A stretch of 64,000 nucleotides of DNA, from NCBI RefSeq assembly GCF_002797435.1, contig NZ_PGEN01000001.1:2664501-2728500 (forward strand). The letters are read 5' to 3'. The translations under genes and the position numbers were made by a program. The DNA is from Sphingomonas koreensis (lineage in GTDB: Bacteria; Pseudomonadota; Alphaproteobacteria; Sphingomonadales; Sphingomonadaceae). Of the stretch, positions 1 through 6,669 are shown one piece after another. The notes below the pieces were generated by a model that saw nothing but the letters and a program-made list of their open reading frames with translations, did no database searches and was not told the DNA's origin. Each line of letters opens with the position of its first letter. Positions within the stretch are counted from its first letter, which is position 1.

Positions 1-242
1 ATCCACGCCTCCGGAATGCCGAAACGCTGCGAGGCCTCCGCGATGTGGGCGTCATTCGGATGACCAGTCAACGGCACGGCTGGTGTCGATGGCGCAGTCT
101 GCGCGCGGCTTGGATCGGACATGCCGAGCGACAAGCCGACGATCAGCGCGACCCGAAAGAAAGGGTGATGACTGCGACGTTCGCGGCGCTTTGCGTTCGC
201 CTTGGCCAAGGCGGGGCTGCGATTCAGCGGCGGCGGGTTCAT
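1..242 (-). CDS. Lytic transglycosylase-like protein, N-terminal part only
   Basis: The gene starts at 242 with an ATGA overlap with the traF stop codon and runs off the left edge. About 80 residues are visible: a basic N-terminus, a hydrophobic stretch (VALIVGLSLG), a short Ala/Pro-rich linker, then IAEASQRFGIPEAW. The last stretch resembles the first helix of the soluble lytic transglycosylase fold found in conjugation-associated peptidoglycan hydrolases. Such enzymes open the cell wall locally for the mating channel, and in related elements this gene directly follows traF. Catalytic residues lie outside the window, so the assignment rests on the N-terminal helix and on gene order. Confidence 0.6.
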   Translation of the reverse strand, partial: MNPPPLNRSPALAKANAKRRERRSHHPFFRVALIVGLSLGMSDPSRAQTAPSTPAVPLTGHPNDAHIAEASQRFGIPEAW

Positions 243-778
243 CGGTCGCCGTCCAGCCAGATCGGCGTCGCTCGACCGATGACGCTCGCGCGCGGCAGCG
301 GGCCGAAATAGCGTCCGTCGAGCGAGCTCGGTTCGTCGGGATTTAGCAGAAAGAGTTCACCCTCGCCGACGATCCGACAGCCGCTCCAGTGCGGCAGTTG
401 TCGACCGAGCCGGTCGGTTCGACGGGCGATCGCCCGCAGCCGACCGTCGACCGTCACGCGCTCGCCCTCGCGGCAGACGCGCGCGCCGGGCAACGCCTCG
501 ATGTGCTTGAGCAGTGGCGCGCCGTGACCGAGATAGCCGTAGGTGACCAGCCAACTCGCCAGTGGTTCCGGCGGCATGACCGCCACGAGGACACCGGGGC
601 GCAGACGGCCATCGTCGCGCACCGCGTACAGGCCGGTCGGGACACTCGCCGTTACGTTCCAGACCAGGCGCGTGGGCATTTCGATGACGGCCGTGAAGGC
701 GATCGCGGACACGGCGATCTGCGTTGCGATCAGGATGCGCCAAGGGAACCGGCGCGCAGAAACGGATGGGGATTTCAT
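239..778 (-). CDS. traF: TraF-like S26 signal peptidase of the conjugation module
   Basis: This is a 179-residue protein with one N-terminal membrane segment (around residues 12-32), followed by the TraF-type peptidase core. The core has a nucleophile motif ASVPTGLY and a general-base lysine in LLKHIEALPG. TraF-family peptidases act at the periplasmic face of the inner membrane and mature or cyclise the conjugative pilin. The ATG at 778 was chosen because it overlaps the DUF2840 stop codon by 4 nt and gives the family's usual length; the open frame extends upstream to 877. It lies in one tightly overlapping series with the genes on both sides. Confidence 0.85.
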   Translation of the reverse strand: MKSPSVSARRFPWRILIATQIAVSAIAFTAVIEMPTRLVWNVTASVPTGLYAVRDDGRLRPGVLVAVMPPEPLASWLVTYGYLGHGAPLLKHIEALPGARVCREGERVTVDGRLRAIARRTDRLGRQLPHWSGCRIVGEGELFLLNPDEPSSLDGRYFGPLPRASVIGRATPIWLDGDR

Positions 779-1239
779 GCTTCGATCCTTCGACGGAGCA
801 GCCACGCGCGGTGCCGCGCGGGTGCGTAGGGGCGCGGCTCGAGACCGGCACCGAGTTGATTGTGGACGTGTCGCCAATGCTCGGGGGCGACGTCGGCGGG
901 ATCGACGTCGAGGCGCTCGACGCCGTCGATCGCTTCGAGCACGCGCTGGACCTTCGGCCAGCCGCTGATCCGCAGCAGGCTCTCCGCGCCCGGGACCACG
1001 AACGGCACGGTCGAGAACGGCGAACCGGCCGCCACGGCGCGCAGGATGTCGATGCGCGATTCCGCCGTGCCGTAGTCGCCGGCGCGCCAGCGGACGAACG
1101 CGAAGGTCGCGCCGGGCGGGAACGAAAGGACGCGCGCGCGGCGGTCGACTATGCGCTCAGACACATACCGGCCGAACCGGATCCAGCGTTCGATCTGACC
1201 ATCGAGATGCAGCAGCTCGACATGGGTGAGCGCGGTCAC
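775..1239 (-). CDS. DUF2840 domain protein
   Basis: This 154-residue protein belongs to DUF2840, a family of unknown function found between partition/replication genes and traF in alphaproteobacterial conjugative elements. Recognisable family blocks are HVELLHLDGQIERWIRFGR at the N-terminus, RRARVLSFPPG, DYGTAESRIDILRA, and DVAPEHWRHVHNQL near the C-terminus. No catalytic motif, signal peptide or membrane segment is visible. The gene overlaps traF by 4 nt and is probably co-transcribed with it. Upstream it is separated from repA by about 210 nt holding iterons rather than the parA gene usually seen there. Confidence 0.8.
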   Translation of the reverse strand: MTALTHVELLHLDGQIERWIRFGRYVSERIVDRRARVLSFPPGATFAFVRWRAGDYGTAESRIDILRAVAAGSPFSTVPFVVPGAESLLRISGWPKVQRVLEAIDGVERLDVDPADVAPEHWRHVHNQLGAGLEPRPYAPARHRAWLLRRRIEA

Positions 1240-1306
1240 GGCACCGCTCGCTTCACGGTCGGCGCGGCGATGGCGACGCGCGCGGTAGTTGAAGCGCCCG
1301 TTAGAA

Positions 1307-1323
1307 AGACTCCGAAGGAGTCT
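1307..1323 (-). terminator. Short hairpin between repA and DUF2840
   Basis: A perfect 7-bp stem (AGACTCC/GGAGTCT) closes a 3-nt loop and is followed on the minus strand by TTTCT. It could end or attenuate the repA transcript before the transfer genes. The stem is short and the T-tract interrupted. Confidence 0.35.
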
Positions 1324-1383
1324 AGGTTACAGACGTTACGGCGGGCGCAAGCTGTTGCTAAAGAATGCGAAAATGGCGTTTCC

Positions 1384-1447
1384 GGTCCCTGATAGCACGA
1401 GCGTCCGGTCCCCGATGGCACGACACCCGCGGTCCCCGATAGCACGA
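1384..1447. repeat. Three iterons downstream of repA, candidate replication origin
   Basis: Three copies of a 17-nt unit (consensus GGTCCCCGATAGCACGA) start at 1384, 1407 and 1431. Copies 1 and 2 each differ from the consensus at one base. The 23- and 24-bp spacing, about two helical turns, puts the copies on one face of the helix, as expected for initiator-binding iterons. The array lies just past the 3' end of repA in an otherwise gene-free gap. The repeats are seen directly; the origin role is inferred. Confidence 0.7.
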
Positions 1448-1453
1448 CGGGAT

Positions 1454-2332
1454 TCACAGCTTTTCCCCAGGCTGGGGGGCGCGCAGGCGGCGCGGCATGG
1501 CGAGGTCGAGCGGGTGGACCGTGGTGACGAAGGCGAGCCGCTCGCGGCCGCCAGCATGCTCCAGCGCGAGCCGGTAACCGGGCAGCGATTGCGCGCGCAC
1601 GATGGCGCGCACGTCGTAGGCGAAGTGCTTGAGCGGTGACAGCGAGCCCGACTTGGCGTGCAGATATGAGACGTCGAAGCTCCAACCGCCCGACTGACGA
1701 CCACCGTGTTTGCGCACGAGCCGGTACAGCCAGCGCTCCAGTCCACCGGTCAGATCGAAGTACGCGTCATCGATCGTGAGCACGAGCGCGTCGTCGCAAA
1801 CGGCGGAGTAGAACCAGTCGGGCACGATCAATTCGAGTCCGAGCGGTCGACCGGCTGCGTCGACGCGCTCCTTCCACTCGTTGACCCAAGAGAAGCGGTG
1901 TCGCCGTCGTTCAGACGGCTGCCGAATGGTCGTCGCGACGGTTGTCGACTGCAGCCGGTCGAGCGCGGCCTTCAGCCGTTCATAGTCGCGAGCGCTGGTG
2001 CCGCGACCGACGAAGCGCAGGATTTCGCACGGTGTCGCTGCCATCAGGCGCGACGTGCGCGCGCCGCGGTCGCGCGCCTCGACGATCTGCGAGGCGGCCC
2101 AGATGAGCACGTCGGCGTCCCAGATGGTCGCCATGCCATGCTCGGCGACAGCCTCGACGCGGATCGCGACCGCGCCTGCCTTGAAGTCGATCGGCGCGAT
2201 CCGCTTGGACTTCGCCAAGCTGAAGAACGGGTAAGCCATGAGGTCTTGGGCGTCGCGCACGGCGAGGTCGCCGGGCAACGCGCGGAACAGCTCCAGCTGC
2301 GCGCGCTCTGCGCTTGGGTGACGGTTTCGCAT
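1454..2332 (-). CDS. repA: RepA-type replication initiator
   Basis: This is a 292-residue protein of the replication initiator A (RPA) family seen in alphaproteobacterial plasmids and ICEs. Typical blocks are LMAYPFFSLAKSKR near residues 31-44, the winged-helix region around TPCEILRFVGRGTSARDYERL, and IDDAYFDLTGGLERWLYRLVRKH. The protein should bind the iterons next to its 3' end and start replication of the excised circle. The gene follows a small helix-turn-helix gene after 15 nt and is probably translated from the same mRNA. The ATG at 2332 gives the usual family length. Confidence 0.85.
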   Translation of the reverse strand: MRNRHPSAERAQLELFRALPGDLAVRDAQDLMAYPFFSLAKSKRIAPIDFKAGAVAIRVEAVAEHGMATIWDADVLIWAASQIVEARDRGARTSRLMAATPCEILRFVGRGTSARDYERLKAALDRLQSTTVATTIRQPSERRRHRFSWVNEWKERVDAAGRPLGLELIVPDWFYSAVCDDALVLTIDDAYFDLTGGLERWLYRLVRKHGGRQSGGWSFDVSYLHAKSGSLSPLKHFAYDVRAIVRAQSLPGYRLALEHAGGRERLAFVTTVHPLDLAMPRRLRAPQPGEKL

Positions 2333-2347
2333 CGCCAGGGCCGACGA

Positions 2348-2626
2348 TCAGCGACGGAAGCCGGCGTAGGCCGGCGAGATGGCGGCGTGGCGCTTGGCGG
2401 GCAGCACGGTGTCGCCGGTGTCGTCGCTGGTCGACGCCTTCTCTCCGCGCGAGACCCACGCCTGAAGATCCTCCAAGCGGTAGACGACGCGACCGCCGAT
2501 CTTCGAATAGCGGGGGCCGGTGCCGTAGGTGCGATGCTTCTCAAGCGTGCGACCGGAGAGGCCCAGGAAGCGCGCGGCTTCGGGTGTGCGCAGATAGCGC
2601 GGTGGCAGATTGGGTTGGGTAGACAT
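2348..2626 (-). CDS. AlpA/MerR-type helix-turn-helix regulator
   Basis: This is a 92-residue DNA-binding protein. Residues 10-55 contain the excisionase/AlpA-like helix-turn-helix YLRTPEAARFLGLSGRTLEKH followed by the wing KIGGRVVYRLEDLQAWV. The C-terminal 35 residues look disordered. The ATG at 2626 was chosen because GGAGG lies 9 nt upstream; the frame is open further back. Proteins of this type control excision or replication genes in integrative elements. Its place directly before repA suggests that it regulates repA or acts as a recombination directionality factor. Which of the two cannot be decided from sequence. Confidence 0.8.
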   Translation of the reverse strand: MSTQPNLPPRYLRTPEAARFLGLSGRTLEKHRTYGTGPRYSKIGGRVVYRLEDLQAWVSRGEKASTSDDTGDTVLPAKRHAAISPAYAGFRR

Positions 2627-2802
2627 GGGAGCGTGCCTCCGGCTCGTTCCGGGCGACTGCGGAATGCAATCGGCCAGTGAGGGGCACGTTGGCGAAGCGG
2701 CGTCGGACAGACCTATGGCGGTGTCGCGGGGGCGTGACATCGCCACGACCGCCGACGTAGCTGGGTCGGCGCTTTGGCAGGCACTGCGTTTGTCGGTGCG
2801 GG

Positions 2803-3517
2803 CTAGCGGAGGCGCCGGTACGGGTAGAGCAGCAGACGGCGATAGCCGCCGCGCATCAATTCCTGGCCGAGCCGTGCAAGCCGAATCGTGCGATCGCGGA
2901 GGTCGTGGCTGTTCCAGTCCGCGTCACCGCGAAGCGGCAGCGGACCGAACAATCCCTCAGCGATCTGCCGGTAGCTCGTATGCGCTTGACGCGCGTCCAA
3001 TGCCCGCAATGCGAGCACGAGCCGGGTTCGGCGTGTCGGCGGTAGCGCCTGCGGATCGGGCCCTGGCGGACGGCCTTGCAGCGCGCGCCAGACCCGGAGC
3101 GCGGCGGCGGCGCGGATCGGGAACAGCGCGTCGAGCGGCAGCACGGCTGCATCGGACACGTCGCTCGTAAGGCGCTCGACGCGCAGACCGGAGGTCATCC
3201 GGAGCGCCCGAGAATCAGCCCGTCGATGCGCCCCGGTAAGCTCCGGCGGTGTCGTGGCGACGCCGACCACGGTCGGTAGCGCTTGCGCTGTCCAGTCCAA
3301 CGGAGCGCCGTCCGATGCGAAATCGCAACCCCCAGGCCGTCGCGAACACCTCGCGGTCGGCTAGTGTGAGTTCGCCCGCCCTGGCGAGCTTGGCGAGACG
3401 TTCAGTGTCGGCGATGTAGGCTGGGTTGCGCTTCAGGAATTCGCCCGCGAGCGTCGCGGTGTCCGCATCGCGGAGCGGCTCATAATCGGCAGCACTACGC
3501 CAATCGGGACGCAACAT
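2803..3517 (-). pseudogene. DUF6499-DUF2285 transcriptional regulator, split by a frameshift
   Basis: The N-terminal part (from ATG 3517) carries the DUF6499 signature PDWRSAADYEPL and GEFLKRNPAY and runs to AWGLRF. The family continuation (ASDGAPLDWTAQALPTVV) and the C-terminal DUF2285 region (RQAHTSYRQIAEGLFG, LRDRTIRLARLGQELMRGGYR) lie in another frame. The shift falls near 3317-3319, where a single extra C on the coding strand would restore one protein of about 237 residues. In related elements this is usually one intact gene. Either the gene is broken, the frameshift is programmed, or the base is a sequencing error. Read separately, the fragments span 3215-3517 and 2803-3300. Confidence 0.75.
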
Positions 3518-3645
3518 CACGTATACTCGACCGTCGTCCTCGGCGGGACGCCGAGGCGCTATCTCATTGATAGGCAAGCATTGCGTGTGCTGAGAAGAGG
3601 GTGTTCGCGCAAAGACCCTTGCGCACAGAACAAGGCTCGTGACTG

Positions 3646-3915
3646 TCAGTTGGGTGCGCCGCCTCGAAGCAGGTGCTGGTAACCGCTCGTCGTCATCCAG
3701 CGAGCACGCGCCAAGTGCGAATCGTAAGTCAGCTTGGCGCAATCAGGATCGGTGTCGGGGTCGCAGCCGAGCACGAGCCGAGCGACGTCTCGCCACTCGG
3801 CACCGGCGTCCGCAGCGTCGAGCAGACGCAAATAGGTCACTGTGTGCGCCTGGTCGTACCCGGTCAGGGTCGGCGCGCTCGGCGCTTCCGAGGCGATGGC
3901 GGGAGTTGGCGTCAT
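3646..3915 (-). CDS. Small DUF2285-related DNA-binding protein
   Basis: This 89-residue protein contains the blocks LTGYDQAHTVTYLRLLDAAD, EWRDVARLVLG and HLARARWMTTSGYQHLLRGG. It is recognised as the short DUF2285-like DNA-binding protein found divergent to an XRE gene in sphingomonad and rhizobial conjugative elements. It probably belongs to the same regulatory operon as the frameshifted DUF6499/DUF2285 gene about 130 nt downstream. Its own promoter should lie in the divergent region at 3916-4120. No strong ribosome-binding site is visible. The function is inferred from context to be control of element transfer. Confidence 0.65.
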   Translation of the reverse strand: MTPTPAIASEAPSAPTLTGYDQAHTVTYLRLLDAADAGAEWRDVARLVLGCDPDTDPDCAKLTYDSHLARARWMTTSGYQHLLRGGAPN

Positions 3916-4068
3916 CGGATCGAGCTTTGCGGTGGAATATGGTTAAGGCCTGCCGCAAGCCGCACGACCGAGCAACCGCAAAGGTGTGACGGTCGCCATA
4001 TCCGGCCGGACAATCGCGCTTGGCCGATGCTGGTCCTAGGGACGCGAACGAGACGGTGCATGCTCACC

Positions 4069-4101
4069 TGTCGAGAATACTCCGTGGTGAAATACTCGAC
4101 A
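4069..4101. promoter_or_regulatory. Inverted repeat in the divergent regulator promoter
   Basis: TGTCGAG at 4069-4075 and CTCGACA at 4095-4101 form a perfect 7-bp inverted repeat centred 36 nt upstream of the XRE gene start. ATACTC(C/G) is also repeated directly inside it. The site fits an operator for the XRE protein controlling both itself and the leftward DUF2285 genes. Confidence 0.5.
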
Positions 4102-4120
4102 AGACGGTGCTGTCTCGGCG

Positions 4121-4333
4121 ATGTCGATCCGAGAGGTGCTTGCGCAGAACCTGAAGCGCTACCGAGCTTTGCGAGGCCTGAGCCAGGAGGAACTGGCGCA
4201 TCGGGCAGATATCGATCGCACCTATATCAGCTCGCTGGAGCGGTCGCAGTATGCCGCCGGCATCGACGTGGTGGAGCGACTGGCGACGGCGCTGGATCTG
4301 CAGCCCTTTGAGCTGCTGCGCCCCGAGGATTAA
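4121..4333 (+). CDS. XRE-family transcriptional regulator
   Basis: This 70-residue protein is almost entirely one Cro/C1-type helix-turn-helix domain. Helices 2-3 are LSQEELAHRADIDRTYISSLER, followed by VVERLATALDLQPFELL. Regulators of this size bind as dimers to short palindromes and often keep transfer and excision genes repressed in conjugative elements. The gene diverges from the DUF2285-type operon, and an inverted repeat lies in the shared intergenic region. No Shine-Dalgarno sequence precedes the ATG, so a leaderless or weakly translated mRNA is possible. A strong hairpin terminator follows the stop codon. Confidence 0.9.
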   Translation: MSIREVLAQNLKRYRALRGLSQEELAHRADIDRTYISSLERSQYAAGIDVVERLATALDLQPFELLRPED

Positions 4334-4352
4334 AGATCGAAAGAAAGAAGAG

Positions 4353-4382
4353 CGCCCCGCCCGGGCGGACCCGGGCGGGGCG
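4353..4382. terminator. Strong hairpin between convergent XRE and DUF736 genes
   Basis: A perfect 13-bp GC stem (CGCCCCGCCCGGG and its complement) closes a 4-nt loop. On the minus strand it is followed by a pyrimidine-rich CTCTTCTTTCTTT tract, so it is a convincing terminator for the leftward DUF736 gene. It can also stop the rightward XRE transcript. Confidence 0.7.
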
Positions 4383-4392
4383 TCTGGCGCGC

Positions 4393-4716
4393 TCAGTCGG
4401 CGCGTTTGCCGTTGGGCCGCGACCAGATCAGGCTGTAGGTCTCGCCGCCCTCGTCGTCGAAGAGGTTGGCGTAGATCGGGGCGGTGAAGCTGGGATCGTC
4501 GAGCTTGACCGAGAGATAGTCGCGGCCTTCGTTCGAGCTCTTGCTCCAGGCGGCGCCGATCTCCGCACGGCCGACCAGGACCCGGTGCGAAGGCGCGTTA
4601 TCGTTGGTGCGGTTCTCTTCCGCGACGATGCGGACGTTCTTGGTCTGCAGGTTGAGGGTGACGATTTCGCCGGTGTATTCGTTGCCGGTCTTCTTGAAGG
4701 TGCCGATGGTCGCCAT
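4393..4716 (-). CDS. DUF736 family protein
   Basis: This is a 107-residue cytosolic protein of the DUF736 family, common on alphaproteobacterial plasmids and ICEs. Typical features are the start MATIGTFKKTGNEYTGEI, the middle GRAEIGAAWSK, and the end YLSVKLDDPSFTAPIYANLF. The function is unknown; the family is often found next to transfer and partition genes. The start at 4716 is supported by AGGAG 8 nt upstream, although the frame continues to 5370. A long structured leader homologous to that of the DUF2493 gene lies upstream, suggesting shared post-transcriptional control. Confidence 0.88.
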   Translation of the reverse strand: MATIGTFKKTGNEYTGEIVTLNLQTKNVRIVAEENRTNDNAPSHRVLVGRAEIGAAWSKSSNEGRDYLSVKLDDPSFTAPIYANLFDDEGGETYSLIWSRPNGKRAD

Positions 4717-4745
4717 TGTAAGTCTCCTGTCGTTGTTTCGAGCCC

Positions 4746-4884
4746 GCGCCCATCGCGGCCTCGATGGCGATCGCAAGGCCGGGGACGATCGACGACGCAG
4801 CCGAAGGCCCGAAGCGTAGCGGCGGACGGAAGACGACGGGCTTTCTTGCCTCGCGAGGAATGACCGAAGGTCAGGGGAAGAAAG
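4746..4884 (-). promoter_or_regulatory. Structured 5' leader of the DUF736 gene, copy A
   Basis: This region shares with 7640-7801 a 16-nt block (GCGCCCATCGCGGCCT on the plus strand), a second block GAAGCG(T/C)AGCGG(C/A)GGACGG, and the inner TTGC(C/T)TCGCGA. The distal part forms CTTTCTT/AAGAAAG (4841-4847 with 4878-4884). In the other copy the equivalent stem has a different sequence but still pairs. This points to a conserved RNA structure or operator. From 4885 to 5242 nothing further is recognisable in the gene-free stretch. Confidence 0.5.
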
Positions 4885-5242
4885 TTCGGTGGCTCCGTTG
4901 CGGCTCAGGCGATCGAGGCGAAGCCGACCCCGGCTAGATCGAGCCAACGAGAGGACGGGTTGGGCCGCGTGCCGACAACGTCTCACGGGAGACCTGGTGG
5001 CCTCCCTGAGGCACCCGCAAGAGCTGGACGATACCCATCGCGCAAAGACAGGCTCTGTCGGAGCAGAAGGTGGCATCGCGCATCGAGATCGACCCGACAC
5101 CTGCCCCGAAGTACCGGGACCTGTCGCCGTAAGGAGATGATGCCGCCTCCATGCACGAGCGATCGGAGGCCACGCCCGTTGGCCTAAGTTGTGATCCACT
5201 TCTCGCTCTGTACGCGCCGGCCCCGATGGCGTGGCATCAACC

Positions 5243-5716
5243 TCATTGGCCCTGTGCCGCGCCTCCAGACGAAAGCGAGCTGCCGGTAGCGTTGACGGGC
5301 CGGCGTGGGTCAACGGGGCTGTAGGCACGCATTCGCGTCCAGGCCACCAGCACGACGATGATCGAACCAAAGATGCCGAACGCTACACGCCACGGCTCGG
5401 CCGTGCCGCCGATCTCGGAAATGCCGTAGACGGCGTGATAGCCCGCTAGCCCCGCCGGAACAGCATAGGCTGCGGAGATGAGGGTTCGGAATTCAGGGCT
5501 ACGCACGGTGGCGAACAGCAACGGGCCGGCGAGAAATGCGATCGCGCCGGCCAACGCTGCGAAGACCATCGCGCCGATCGGTCCCGCGTCGGTGTTATAG
5601 GCAAACATGCCCATCGAGAGCGCCGCAAAGAAGGGAAGCGCATTGACGGCGAGCTTGAATAGCAACCAGCAGATCATGCCGATGCCGACAAAGCTCAGCA
5701 GTATGGCAGTAAGCAT
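5243..5716 (-). CDS. Hypothetical integral membrane protein
   Basis: This 157-residue protein has four or five predicted membrane segments: residues about 4-24 (ILLSFVGIGMICWLLFKLAV), 27-40, 48-70, 80-100 and 113-135. The C-terminal tail after RMRAYSPVDPRRP is polar. The ATG at 5716 was chosen over the longer frame to 5833 because AAGGAC lies just upstream and the protein then begins with a clean hydrophobic segment. I recognise no family with a known function; similar small membrane proteins occur in sphingomonad ICEs near the DUF736 gene. A role in mating-pair stability or entry exclusion is only a guess. Confidence 0.7.
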   Translation of the reverse strand: MLTAILLSFVGIGMICWLLFKLAVNALPFFAALSMGMFAYNTDAGPIGAMVFAALAGAIAFLAGPLLFATVRSPEFRTLISAAYAVPAGLAGYHAVYGISEIGGTAEPWRVAFGIFGSIIVVLVAWTRMRAYSPVDPRRPVNATGSSLSSGGAAQGQ

Positions 5717-5848
5717 GGCGTCCTTCAGGCAGATTGGATCAGACGCGCACCCGCCACCTCCACAGCGCGACAAAGACCATAGCAAAAAGGAAGTGACGCC
5801 GGAATTCGAAAACGGAAACCGACGCCGCAACATGGTGGGCCGACGAGC

Positions 5849-6013
5849 TCAGCGGGCGAACGGATCGTACTCATGAACGATGCTGCTGGGTTCGCCGTCG
5901 AACTCGTCGGCGGGCATGACGCCGTAGCCGCCATCGACCTGGATGAGGACGACGCAGACCATCAGCGTGCCTGCAAGATTGAGCGCGAGCTTCTGCGCGG
6001 TGGTGAGGGACAT
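5849..6013 (-). CDS. Small single-pass membrane protein (54 aa)
   Basis: A short reading frame runs from ATG 6013 to TGA 5849 and encodes MSLTTAQKLALNLAGTLMV..., with one hydrophobic segment over residues 8-25 (LALNLAGTLMVCVVLIQV). A short acidic tail rich in Asp/Glu follows and ends in HEYDPFAR. AGGAG lies about 9 nt before the ATG. The clear ribosome-binding site, the hydrophobic helix and the same-strand position before the larger membrane protein support a real gene. The function is unknown. The upstream 270 nt hold a long inverted repeat that could form its leader. Confidence 0.6.
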   Translation of the reverse strand: MSLTTAQKLALNLAGTLMVCVVLIQVDGGYGVMPADEFDGEPSSIVHEYDPFAR

Positions 6014-6069
6014 TGATCCGGCTCCTGTCTCGGAGCGGGGACCGCCCCCGCTCGACAGGCGCCCGATGT

Positions 6070-6174
6070 GTCCGGCCCACGGCCGCGATCACCGCGACGG
6101 CGAAGCCCAAAGCGGCCGCAAGCTTTGCTTAGCGGACCCCTTGTGGGTTGATGGCATTAGGCCGTGGGCCGGAC
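6070..6174. repeat. 15-bp perfect inverted repeat with nested stem
   Basis: GTCCGGCCCACGGCC at 6070-6084 is exactly complementary to GGCCGTGGGCCGGAC at 6160-6174. The enclosed 75 nt contain a further CAAAGC/GCTTTG stem. The structure lies between the leftward 54-aa gene and the rightward TfoX-like gene. It could be a structured leader RNA, a regulatory cruciform or a protein-binding locus. No T-tract accompanies it. Confidence 0.55.
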
Positions 6175-6282
6175 CAAGGTAGCGCAGGTGAGAGGGGCGG
6201 TTTCTGCCAGAGGGACAGGAACGAGGTGTCGCTTGGCGCTGTGCAGAGGTAGAGTGCTTTTAGTAATCAGGTGATGATTTGA

Positions 6283-6642
6283 ATGACGAGTCAGCAAGGC
6301 ACGGTGGAATATATCGTCGAGCAGGCGGGCGCTGCGGGGTCGGTCACGGCGCGCAAGATGTTCGGCGAATATGGCCTTTATTGCGACGGCATACTCGTCG
6401 GGCTCATCTGCGACGACCAGTTGTTCGTGAAGCCGACCGAGGCTGGTCGGGCATTCGTCGGCACAGTCGAAGAAGCGCCGCCTTACCCGGGCGCGAAGCC
6501 CAGCCTTCTGATCGAGGGGGACCGCTGGGATGACGGCGCGTTTCTCGCCGCTCTAATCCGGCTGACGGCGGCGAATCTGCCTCGTCCAAAGCCGAAGAAG
6601 GCGGCCGCTACGTCAAAGTCGGCCGAGACACCGACGCCATAA
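6283..6642 (+). CDS. TfoX/Sxy N-terminal domain family protein
   Basis: This 119-residue protein matches the TfoX N-terminal domain. It has VEYIVEQAGAAGSVTARKMFGEYGLYCDG at the start, then VGLICDDQLFVKPT and PPYPGAKPSLLIEGDRWDD. The C-terminal 25 residues are Lys/Pro/Ala-rich. In gammaproteobacteria full-length TfoX activates competence genes; single-domain alphaproteobacterial proteins have no proven role. The gene is one of the few rightward genes of the element and stands alone. A weak AGGTGATG lies ahead of the ATG. Confidence 0.85.
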   Translation: MTSQQGTVEYIVEQAGAAGSVTARKMFGEYGLYCDGILVGLICDDQLFVKPTEAGRAFVGTVEEAPPYPGAKPSLLIEGDRWDDGAFLAALIRLTAANLPRPKPKKAAATSKSAETPTP

Positions 6643-6669
6643 TCGTCAGCGATAGTGGAGAAGCGGCGC

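Noticed and set aside
1384-1447. Three spaced repeats as a short CRISPR array
   Set aside because: The 17-nt units vary, the intervals are only 6-7 nt and no cas genes are near; iterons fit better.
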